Program-made: the position numbers and the translations under genes
Assembly: GCA_002402275.1 (NCBI GenBank)
Contig: DHFN01000095.1
Location: 1 to 5,974 of the forward strand
Reading direction: 5' to 3'
DNA from: Anaerolineales bacterium UBA4823
GTDB taxonomy: Bacteria > Chloroflexota > Anaerolineae > Anaerolineales > UBA4823
Length of the DNA: 5,974 bases
The notes under the pieces: generated by a model
What the model was told of the DNA's origin: nothing
The model's input: only the letters and a program-made list of their open reading frames with translations
Databases searched by the model: none
In this document: positions 1 through 5,974 of the stretch, in pieces
Layout of the letters: each line of letters begins with the position of its first letter
Position numbering within the stretch: position 1 is the stretch's first letter

Positions 1-2376
1 AAAAAAGCTAACATTAATCCTTTGGTGCATTATTTAAAATTTGGTCATTATGAGGGCAGGATACCAATTGCGGAGGAACATAGAAATGACATTGAAGGAT
101 ATACTAAAAAATTTCAGTCGAGTGATCCATTGAAGCAAAGAATCTTTGGCAAATTCCTAAAACGATTTGCTAAAAAAAACTGTTTTGGCTTATCGATAAA
201 ATTAAAATATGAAATTTCAAAAAAGGTATCGATTGTGATTCCGAATTACAATGGTTGTAATTATATAAAAGAATGTTTAGCCTCATTAAAAAAAATTGAT
301 TTTCTAGTAGATCAATACGAGATTATTGTTGTTGATAATGGGTCATCGGATGATTCGATAAATTTTATACAAACCTTTTACCCTGAAATTATATTAATCA
401 AATCTGAAAGGAATCTTGGATTTTCAGGAGGTTGTAATTTGGGAATTGTGAATTCTCGTGGGGAATACATTGTGCTATTAAACAATGATACAGTTGTAGA
501 ACGAAATTGGTTAAAAGAAATGGTTTATGTTGCAGACAACGACCCGGAAGTAGGGATCGTCGGATCAAAGTTATTATTTAAACATGATCCTCATATTATC
601 CAAAATGCTGGTAGCTATCTAACAGAGTACGGTGATGGAGGCGATATCGGTTTTTATCAAAATGATGTGGGGCAGTACGACTCTACCAGAGAAGTAATGG
701 CAGCTTGTGGAGCAAGTATGCTGGTGAAAAGAGAACTTCTCGATCAAATAGGAGTTTTAGACGAAGATTTTAGTTCTTACTATGAGGATACGGACTTATG
801 TTATCGTGCGAGGTTATTGGGAAAAAAAATTGTCTTCGCTCATAAATCTATTGTTTATCATGTCCATGCAGCAACATTGGGGGAATGGTCTCCGACATTT
901 TCATTTCTTGTCTATAGAAATAAATTACTTTTGCATTTAAAGAATTCTACTGCTCCATTTTTTCTGAGTGTGTTGTTTTCTTATTTATGGCAGGTTTTTT
1001 GTGATGTGCTTCATCGTCATAATGGACGTGTTCATCTTAAGGTTTTAACTTCATTTTTTAAAAAATTACCAAAATTTTTCATTAAGCGATTTTATATTAG
1101 AGAATTGATTCGTGAAGAGAAGGATAGTCAGGTTTTGCTCCGATTGACAAAGGTAAAACCGAAGATCAAATCCTCGGATATAAAAAAGATTTGTATCTAT
1201 AATGCTTATCTCCCTACTCTTGGAGGGGGTGAGAAACAAACCGCTAATCTAATATATTATTTAAATCGACTGTTTCCTTCTGCAACCATTGATATTCTTA
1301 TCCATGAAACAGATACTTTTAAAACTTGTGACTTAAAAATCATGAATCTATTAGAAGTGTTTAAAAATGAATTCAATATTGAAAATGAAAAGGTAAATCT
1401 TAGATATGTTCCCATTGGTTATTATAATAAATCTAATAGAAGTCTCTTATCGAAATTTCTCATTCATTTAAAAAATGAGAAAATTACTTGCATATCCCGA
1501 GGTTACGATCTGTTTATTAATAATACATTTTCTAGTGAAATAACTGCAAGAAGTAAGCTAAATCTATACTATTGCATGTTTCCGACAAAAATTGAAAATC
1601 ATACATGGATAAAAGGATATTTATATTCATTTTTTAAAAACCGTTTCTTAAAATCCTATCATTTATTTCTAGCCAACTCAAATTATACTCAACAATGGAT
1701 TGATGAGTATTGGAATGTAAATTCATTTGTTCTTTATCCTGGTGTGGCTGATTTACCAAATATTAATGATTTATCGAAAAAAAATTTAATCATTAATATT
1801 GGGCGTTTTTTTGCTGGAGGTCATAACAAGAAACAAGATATATTGATAAGGTCTTTTGTTGAAATGTGTAAGAGAGGGTGGACGAAAGATTGGAAGCTTG
1901 TCTTAATCGGCCGTAAGCATAATGATGAAAAAAGTACATGCTTTACTCAATCATTGTACACATTAGCCGAAGGATATCCTATTATATTTTTACATGATAT
2001 CTCTAAAAATGATCTCAAAGATTATTTGCAAAATGCAAAAATATATTGGCACGCTACTGGTTATGGTGAGAGAAAGGATATGCATCCCGAAAAGTTTGAA
2101 CATTTTGGATTATCTACAATTGAAGCTATGCAATATGGCGCCGTTCCTGTTGTATTTAATGCCGGTGGTCAACCTGAAATTGTCAAACATGGGCTTAATG
2201 GATTTTTGTGGAATACACCTGAAGAGCTGATGGCATATACAAAAAATCTAATAGAGTACGATGATTTACGAGAGGATATTTCAAGGACTACAATCAACTC
2301 CACAAGAATTTTTAATTTAGATAATCAATTGGAAAAAATAATTCAATTTCTTGAATGGTATATTGATTTCCAGTAA
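1..2376 (+). CDS. Bifunctional GT2-GT4 glycosyltransferase, 5' end outside window
   Basis: Predicted cytoplasmic or membrane-associated enzyme that transfers sugars from activated donors during surface glycan assembly; donor and acceptor cannot be read from sequence. The frame is open from base 1, giving 791 residues. The TTG at 22 lies inside the conserved stretch NPLVHYLKFGHYEGRIP, so it is not the start. That motif often sits ahead of GT2 domains in polysaccharide proteins. Residues about 75-300 form a GT-A (GT2) domain: SIVIPNYNG, VVDNGSSD, NLGFSGGCN, the metal/donor motif NND (161-163) and EDTD (262-265) with the likely catalytic base. Residues about 395-790 form a GT-B (GT4) domain: GGGEKQ loop (about 408-413), NIGRFF, and the EX7E signature E700-HFGLSTI-E708. 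No signal peptide is visible, but the true N-terminus is missing. Composition is strongly AT-rich, unlike the transposase copy B downstream. It ends at TAA 2374-2376 with no convincing hairpin terminator after it. The family call is firm; the specific pathway is inferred. Confidence 0.93.
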   Translation, partial: KKANINPLVHYLKFGHYEGRIPIAEEHRNDIEGYTKKFQSSDPLKQRIFGKFLKRFAKKNCFGLSIKLKYEISKKVSIVIPNYNGCNYIKECLASLKKIDFLVDQYEIIVVDNGSSDDSINFIQTFYPEIILIKSERNLGFSGGCNLGIVNSRGEYIVLLNNDTVVERNWLKEMVYVADNDPEVGIVGSKLLFKHDPHIIQNAGSYLTEYGDGGDIGFYQNDVGQYDSTREVMAACGASMLVKRELLDQIGVLDEDFSSYYEDTDLCYRARLLGKKIVFAHKSIVYHVHAATLGEWSPTFSFLVYRNKLLLHLKNSTAPFFLSVLFSYLWQVFCDVLHRHNGRVHLKVLTSFFKKLPKFFIKRFYIRELIREEKDSQVLLRLTKVKPKIKSSDIKKICIYNAYLPTLGGGEKQTANLIYYLNRLFPSATIDILIHETDTFKTCDLKIMNLLEVFKNEFNIENEKVNLRYVPIGYYNKSNRSLLSKFLIHLKNEKITCISRGYDLFINNTFSSEITARSKLNLYYCMFPTKIENHTWIKGYLYSFFKNRFLKSYHLFLANSNYTQQWIDEYWNVNSFVLYPGVADLPNINDLSKKNLIINIGRFFAGGHNKKQDILIRSFVEMCKRGWTKDWKLVLIGRKHNDEKSTCFTQSLYTLAEGYPIIFLHDISKNDLKDYLQNAKIYWHATGYGERKDMHPEKFEHFGLSTIEAMQYGAVPVVFNAGGQPEIVKHGLNGFLWNTPEELMAYTKNLIEYDDLREDISRTTINSTRIFNLDNQLEKIIQFLEWYIDFQ

Positions 2377-2431
2377 TATTATATGAGATCAAAAATACAA
2401 ACCATGTAGTAATAAGAAAATATATTTATGT

Positions 2432-2445
2432 GCGTGCTGCAAAAA
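2432..2445 (+). repeat. Candidate left terminal repeat of copy A
   Basis: GCGTGCTGCAAAAA matches GCGGACTGCAAAAA at 4457-4470 in 12 of 14 positions, in the same direction on the + strand. The two transposases face each other, so the left end of A and the downstream end of B should read the same way, as seen here. The motif lies about 100 bp ahead of the A start codon, a reasonable place for an IS end. It contains a short A-run in an AT-rich region, so chance similarity is not excluded. Confidence 0.35.
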
Positions 2446-2472
2446 GGAATGGACAAAAATACTCCTAATTAA

Positions 2473-2503
2473 TTTACATAAACGGAAAAAATTTTAATAT
2501 AAT
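2473..2503 (+). promoter_or_regulatory. Candidate sigma-A promoter ahead of transposase copy A
   Basis: TTTACA at 2473-2478 (one mismatch to the -35 consensus) and a perfect TATAAT at 2498-2503 are separated by 19 bp. This is slightly longer than the preferred 17 bp. The -10 box ends 30 bp before the ATG at 2534. A weak ribosome binding site, AAGG at 2523-2526, lies 7 bases before that ATG. The region is very AT-rich, so a chance match is possible. If real, it would transcribe the broken copy A transposase. Confidence 0.45.
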
Positions 2504-2533
2504 AGGGAATAATTTTATTGATAAGGCTGAAAC

Positions 2534-4261
2534 ATGTTCAAGAAAAACCGGCGTTCCCAACAACCCTTGCTCATAAGCGATATTAATGACCTTCCAGGGC
2601 GTTCCCTCGAGCATCTAAAAGGCTTCTGGGCGGATACCTTTCGCAGGGAAGTCTTCTTACGAATTCCTAAAGAATGCATTGCAGTGCTTTACGATCAAGA
2701 CCCTTCCCAGCCAAATGTACCAGTAAATGTGCTGGTGGGTTTAGAAATCATCAACGAGCAATTAGACCTGTCGGATGAAAAAGTGTATGAGTGTTTTCTA
2801 TTTGACCTATAAATACGCTACGCCTTAGGCTGTGATAATTTCAAAGATGGTGCTTTTGACTTTTGTATATGGTACAACTTTCGTCGACGAGTGGTGGAAC
2901 ACGCTCTGAAGACAGGGGAGAACCTATATGATAAGCTTTTCAACCTAGTTACTGACGAGCAGATACGCAAGCTGAATTAAAAAACCAACATGCAGCGTAT
3001 GGATAGCACACAAATCTTGAGCAATATTGCTGATCTAAGTCGTCTGGAACTTTTGGTGGAAGTTTTGCAGTGCTTGCAATGTATATTGAGTGAAGAAGAC
3101 CAGATTGTTTATACTGATATTTTTGCTCCTTTTCTAGTTGAGAGTACGGGTCAGTATAATTATCGGATCAAGGGTAAGAAAGCGGTCTGGAGACATATTC
3201 AACAACTTGGGGTGGTCTTGAATGACCTATTGAGCAAGTTGGCAGAGAAGTATAGTAAAGAGCCTATTTATCAGGTCGCACAGCGGTTTTTTGATGAGAA
3301 TTTCCACTTGCTTGAAACGGGGGTGAAGACAAAAGTTAACAAAGAAATCCAATCTGGATGTTTGCAATCATTGGACGATCTTGAACTGAGCTATCGTGTG
3401 AAGGGCAATCGGGCTTACAAGGGTTATGTAGGAAATTTATCGGAAACCTGTAACCCAGGAAACCCGGTTCAGTCGATCGTGCATATGCAGACCGAAGAAA
3501 ACCGCACCCATGATACTCAGTTGATTTGCGAAGCGTTACCAGAGTTAAAGGACCGTACCGACCTCAAAGTGATCGTAACCGATGGTGGCTATGTGAGTCC
3601 CAAAGTAGATCAAGAGCTACGAAAATATGGAGTTGAGCAGATCCTGATCTCTTTGACTGGAACACTACCCAATCGTCAATATTGAAAGCTGGTATTATCC
3701 GATTTTGTGATGGAATTGGATCGAAAGGGAAATGTTACCTAGGCGCAATATCCGGCTGGTCATTTTGGTTCAATAAGCTTGTCGAGGCGGGGGAAATCTT
3801 TTCGGCTGAATTTTGAAGGTTTCACTTGTCGAGCTTGTCCGTTTTTTGAAAGAAGGCAGTGTCCCATTCATGTGGATACGAAACAAGATGGCTATTATCT
3901 AAGGGTTCCCAAAGATCGAGCGCTTTCTTACCAGAGGCGTTGGCGTTTCGATCAGTACAAAGAAGAAGTGCGCGCTTTGATACTAGCCATGGAAGCAACT
4001 GTTTTCCAAGTCAAGCATGCTCTACGGGGTGAAAAATTGCGCGTCCGCGGATTGTTTCGTGTGTCCAGTATCTATGCCTGTTTGTCTCTAACAGTTAATA
4101 TGAGACGGATTAATCGCTACGAGAACAATAAACAATGGGGAAAATCCACCTCCAAAAAGAACAGGGTATCCTTTTGTCCCATTCCATCGGCTTTAATAGG
4201 ATTCCTAGCTAAAATTCAACTTCCATGGGATAATTATTTCAGTGTAAAAATTAATGGCTAA
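2534..4261 (+). pseudogene. IS1182-family transposase, copy A, broken by four in-frame stops
   Basis: When intact this would be a DDE transposase for cut-and-paste-type movement of its own element. One reading frame of 575 codons runs from ATG 2534 to TAA 4259-4261, interrupted by TAA 2810-2812, TAA 2978-2980, TGA 3683-3685 and TAG 3740-3742, with no frameshift. The N-terminal part (codons 1 to about 150) is DUF772-like, with FKKNRR, a W32-A-D-T-F motif and VPVNVLVGLE. The catalytic part keeps the first Asp in QRMDST (codon 157), the second in VTDGGY (codon 350) and the Glu in MEATV (codon 487), followed by LRVRGLFRV. It aligns with copy B through the whole C-terminal part, including NLSETC and the CxxCP cluster. 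A tyrosine at codon 406 (TAT, 3749-3751) stands where B has the first cysteine of this cluster. Full length and family motifs make the identity firm. No product longer than about 230 residues could be made, so it is inactive under the standard code. Confidence 0.92.
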
Positions 4262-4386
4262 GGCGATAATGCCGAACTCTTATACACTATGAATCGAAAA
4301 AGTGAACGACGACTTTCAAAAGCATGATTTTAACTAGGTAGCATAATCATATGCAATATATTGTGTTTATCACAGTTCGCCTTAGC
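4257..4386. repeat. 10-bp perfect inverted repeat spanning 130 bp
   Basis: GCTAAGGCGA at 4257-4266 is the exact reverse complement of TCGCCTTAGC at 4377-4386. The left arm overlaps the stop codon of transposase copy A. The 110-bp interior has no reading frame of note. The long loop argues against a transcription terminator. It could be a remnant of an insertion-sequence end or a small inserted segment, or chance. No function is assigned. Confidence 0.35.
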
Positions 4387-4456
4387 AGTAATCCTATTTT
4401 ATATCCGACTAATCTCGATGGGTATTCTAGCGATTTATAAGGGTTTACTCTATCTG
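4262..4456. other. Gene-free spacer between the two transposase remnants
   Basis: This AT-rich stretch lies between the stop of copy A and the probable end of copy B. I see no credible coding frame, tRNA or strong terminator. It contains the right arm of the 10-bp inverted repeat (4377-4386) and a minor hairpin, GCATA-ATCA-TATGC, at 4341-4354 with a 5-bp stem, too weak to interpret. It may be the 3' untranslated tail of copy A, old flanking DNA, or both. Confidence 0.6.
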
Positions 4457-4470
4457 GCGGACTGCAAAAA
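4457..4470. repeat. Candidate downstream terminal repeat of copy B
   Basis: GCGGACTGCAAAAA resembles the motif at 2432-2445 in 12 of 14 bases. The stretch continues into ACTTTGCGACAC, so GCAAA at 4464-4468 and TTTGC at 4473-4477 also form a 5-bp inverted repeat. It sits 117 bp beyond the copy B stop codon, in the direction expected for its 3' end. A flanking direct repeat around copy A is an alternative reading. Confidence 0.35.
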
Positions 4471-4586
4471 ACTTTGCGACACGAATATCTTTCAAATCTG
4501 GTTGTGTTTCATCATAATATGATTAACGAATGAACTCAACTTAAAATTCTCCTTGTATAAGTGAGTCTTCTGCAATAACTTGCACT

Positions 4587-5960
4587 TTACCAACCGATCA
4601 ATAATCTTTGCGGTTGCAACTGACCAAAGAAAGCGGCCAGGACGTCTTTTACAAAAGAAAAAATAGAGATGCTCGTCCCTTCTTGGGCACAATCTTGCTG
4701 CTCTGAGGTCTTCTTTTGCTGTTCTTCCGCCTTCATTTTTGCCTGCATGTAGCGGTGAATGCGCTTTAGGTTGACTACAGCGGATGAACCAATCACCATG
4801 CAGGTCACCCGGAAGAGACCTCGCACCGGTAACTTGCCTGCCGGGAAGGGGCATTTGACGCTGCGCACCGTAGACTCCACTGCCGCCCGTAAGTTACGCC
4901 CCTCTTTCTGATATTCCCGACTGCGGCGACGGCGCTGCGCCACCTGCATCTCGGTTAGGGTAAAGCGCAGATGATGACGTTCATCGCGTTTGCCCGCTCG
5001 CGCCGGACAGCGTTCCACCAGCGGACAGGTTTGACAGACTTGCGTCTTGAACTGGGCGACAAAAGCTTTTTGTTGGACAGTGGTGTGCACCGAAACAGTC
5101 TGCCCCTGCGGACATGCGGCTTTCACGGGTTTGCCTTTCTCGTTGAGTTGGATGGTGAAATCGTCTAGGTGGAGTTTATTGGGATCCGGGTCGCGTCCGC
5201 GAATGGCAGTTTGGATGTGTTCGACCTGCTGCTCTTGCAAAACGGCATCCGCTTGCGGGCTGCCATGACCGCCGTCGGTATAGATCGTATCCAGATCGGT
5301 ACGCGCTTTCAAATTAGGCAGCGCTTCGACCAGCAATTGGCTGTCATCGGTGTGGTTGGGCGCGACCTGCACTTTGGTAATCAGTTGCAAGGGGTTCTCC
5401 GGATCGCAGGTTTCGCTCAAATTGGCAACGTAACCACGATAACCTCGGCCGTTTTTCTCGCGGTAGGTGGCTTCCAAGTCATCGGGCGATTGCAGGCTGG
5501 AGGCGCTCAATTTCTCCGCGGGCTTGACCAGTACCTTGCGTTTTTTGAACTGAAAGTGTTCGCCAAAGACCCGCTCAAGCACTTGATATGCCGCCTCGGA
5601 CGTATAACCCGCTTTCAGTTCCGAGAGAAGATACGCCATGTCTTCCCCGATGCGCTGCAGGTGCTTTCCAACCTCTTCGTGCTTCATGTGGTAGATGTAT
5701 TGCCCAGCATCTCCTTTGATGTAAGGTGCAAAGAGCTCAGCGTAGCGTTCTTGATCGGCTGCAGACAACCTGCGCTGGACGCGTTGCAGCACTTCGACCA
5801 GCAACTGCACCCGCCCCATCTGGCGAATGTTACTCGCCAAGAGTGTGCTGATAGAAGGTTTCAGCCCAGGAGTTTTGTAAACGCTTGCGTAGCGGCTCGG
5901 GCAGTTCGTCTACATGCTGGTCAGCGGGATTTGATAGTGACGAGTGTTATTGCGAAACAT
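4587..5960 (-). pseudogene. IS1182-family transposase, copy B, frameshifted and internally deleted
   Basis: When intact this would be a DDE transposase. The start is ATG 5960-5958, with GAGGAG seven bases ahead, giving MFRNNTRHYQIPLTSM and then TAG at 5910-5912. One base beyond, in another frame from 5910, the expected N-terminus continues as DELPEPLRKRLQNSWAETF, so a 1-nt loss near codon 17 broke the frame. At about 5847-5853 the N-terminal domain joins directly to SNIRQMGRVQ. Compared with copy A, about 119 codons (near codons 39-157) are missing, including the rest of the DUF772-like region and the first catalytic Asp (A has MDST, B has IST). The remaining 417-codon frame (5840-4587) keeps the second Asp (TDGGH, residue 189), a Cys cluster (C243, C269, C272, C278), the Glu (VESTV, residue 322) and LPVRGLFRV. 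A TTG at 5840 could open this frame but has no good ribosome site. The protein would lack a complete catalytic triad, so it is called inactive. Confidence 0.9.
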
Positions 5961-5967
5961 GATGTTA

Positions 5968-5973
5968 CTCCTC
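5968..5973 (-). promoter_or_regulatory. Ribosome binding site of transposase copy B
   Basis: On the - strand GAGGAG is followed by seven bases and then ATG at 5960-5958. This strong Shine-Dalgarno sequence decides the original start of copy B. It shows that the N-terminal remnant at 5851-5960, which is too short to stand out as an open frame, is the true beginning of the gene. The promoter must lie beyond the window edge. Confidence 0.75.
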
Positions 5974-5974
5974 A

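Larger units (their letters stand above)
2432..4261 (+). mobile_element. IS1182-family insertion sequence remnant (copy A), right end unresolved
   Basis: The element is defined by its transposase pseudogene at 2534-4261. The left limit is set at the 14-base motif starting at 2432 (GCGTGCTGCAAAAA), about 100 bp ahead of the transposase ATG. A near-identical motif occurs at 4457-4470, where copy B should end. No reverse complement of the motif is visible between 4262 and 4456, so the right end of A cannot be placed and may have been lost when B arrived. The element lies just after a glycosyltransferase gene, in the same orientation. The left limit is inference; the presence of an IS1182-type element is well supported. 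Confidence 0.6.
4457..5974 (-). mobile_element. IS1182-family insertion sequence (copy B), internally deleted, upstream end outside window
   Basis: The element carries a - strand transposase pseudogene at 4587-5960. Its downstream end is placed at the motif GCGGACTGCAAAAA (4457-4470), 130 bp past the transposase stop, because the same motif sits ahead of copy A. Its upstream end lies beyond base 5974, so no target duplication can be checked. The element is visibly richer in G and C than the glycosyltransferase gene and than copy A, suggesting a different and probably later source. Family identity is firm; the exact boundary is inference. Confidence 0.65.

Noticed and set aside
1994..2230. 78-residue frame inside the glycosyltransferase
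   Set aside because: It is an overlapping frame within conserved GT4 coding sequence, with no recognisable protein features.
2534..4261. Three separate small genes at 2534-2812, 2990-3685 and 3779-4261
   Set aside because: All three lie in the same frame and, joined across the stops, give one continuous IS1182-type transposase with correctly ordered motifs. They are fragments of one pseudogene.
2534..4261. Stop-codon readthrough or a recoded genetic code making copy A functional
   Set aside because: All three stop types appear in it, the glycosyltransferase has no internal stops, and copy B is also decayed. Ordinary pseudogene decay is simpler.
4464..4477. Hairpin GCAAA-AAAC-TTTGC as a transcription terminator
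   Set aside because: The stem is only 5 bp and AT-rich, and it lacks a following U-run in either direction. An insertion-sequence end is a better reading.
4492..4854. 120-residue - strand frame over the end of copy B
   Set aside because: It overlaps the transposase C-terminal coding region in another frame; the conserved motifs are all in the transposase frame.
4971..5268. Two + strand frames (4971-5168 and 5047-5268)
   Set aside because: Both are antisense to conserved copy B transposase sequence and have no family features; open antisense frames are common in GC-richer DNA.
4587..5840. Intact 417-residue transposase starting at TTG 5840
   Set aside because: The start lies inside the conserved catalytic region, no ribosome site is visible, and the real N-terminus with a strong ribosome site is found at 5960. 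The first catalytic Asp is missing.

Overview
The window looks like chromosomal DNA of a low-GC Gram-positive bacterium (Bacillota, probably a Bacilli-type genome). This is inferred from the very AT-rich glycosyltransferase gene, the sigma-A-like TTTACA/TATAAT promoter, and the IS1182-type transposases, which are common in that group. No species-level call is possible from sequence alone.

Layout. (1) Positions 1-2376, + strand, hold the 3' part of a large two-domain glycosyltransferase, GT2 followed by GT4. It enters the window already in frame, so its true start lies upstream. It belongs to surface polysaccharide or glycan assembly. (2) Positions 2377-2533 are a short AT-rich spacer with a plausible promoter and a possible insertion-sequence end. 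(3) Positions 2534-4261, + strand, hold a full-length IS1182-family transposase reading frame (copy A). It is broken by four in-frame stop codons but by no frameshift, and it keeps all three catalytic acidic residues. (4) Positions 4262-4586 hold no gene. They contain a 10-bp inverted repeat and, at 4457-4470, a probable end of the second element. (5) Positions 4587-5960, - strand, hold a second and clearly diverged IS1182-family transposase (copy B). It is more GC-rich than A, and it is broken by a 1-nt frameshift near codon 17 and an internal deletion of about 360 bp. That deletion removes much of the N-terminal domain and the first catalytic Asp. Its ribosome binding site and ATG lie just inside the right edge of the window; its upstream end lies outside.

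How the parts relate. The glycosyltransferase is the only gene that looks functional. The two transposases converge tail to tail and are not recent duplicates of each other: they differ throughout and in base composition. The simplest reading is a glycan biosynthesis locus whose downstream flank has collected insertion sequences at different times, now decaying. I see no CRISPR array, RNA gene, toxin-antitoxin pair, defence system or other candidate for a new biological system. The most informative points are the contrasting decay routes of the two transposases and the shared candidate terminal motif.
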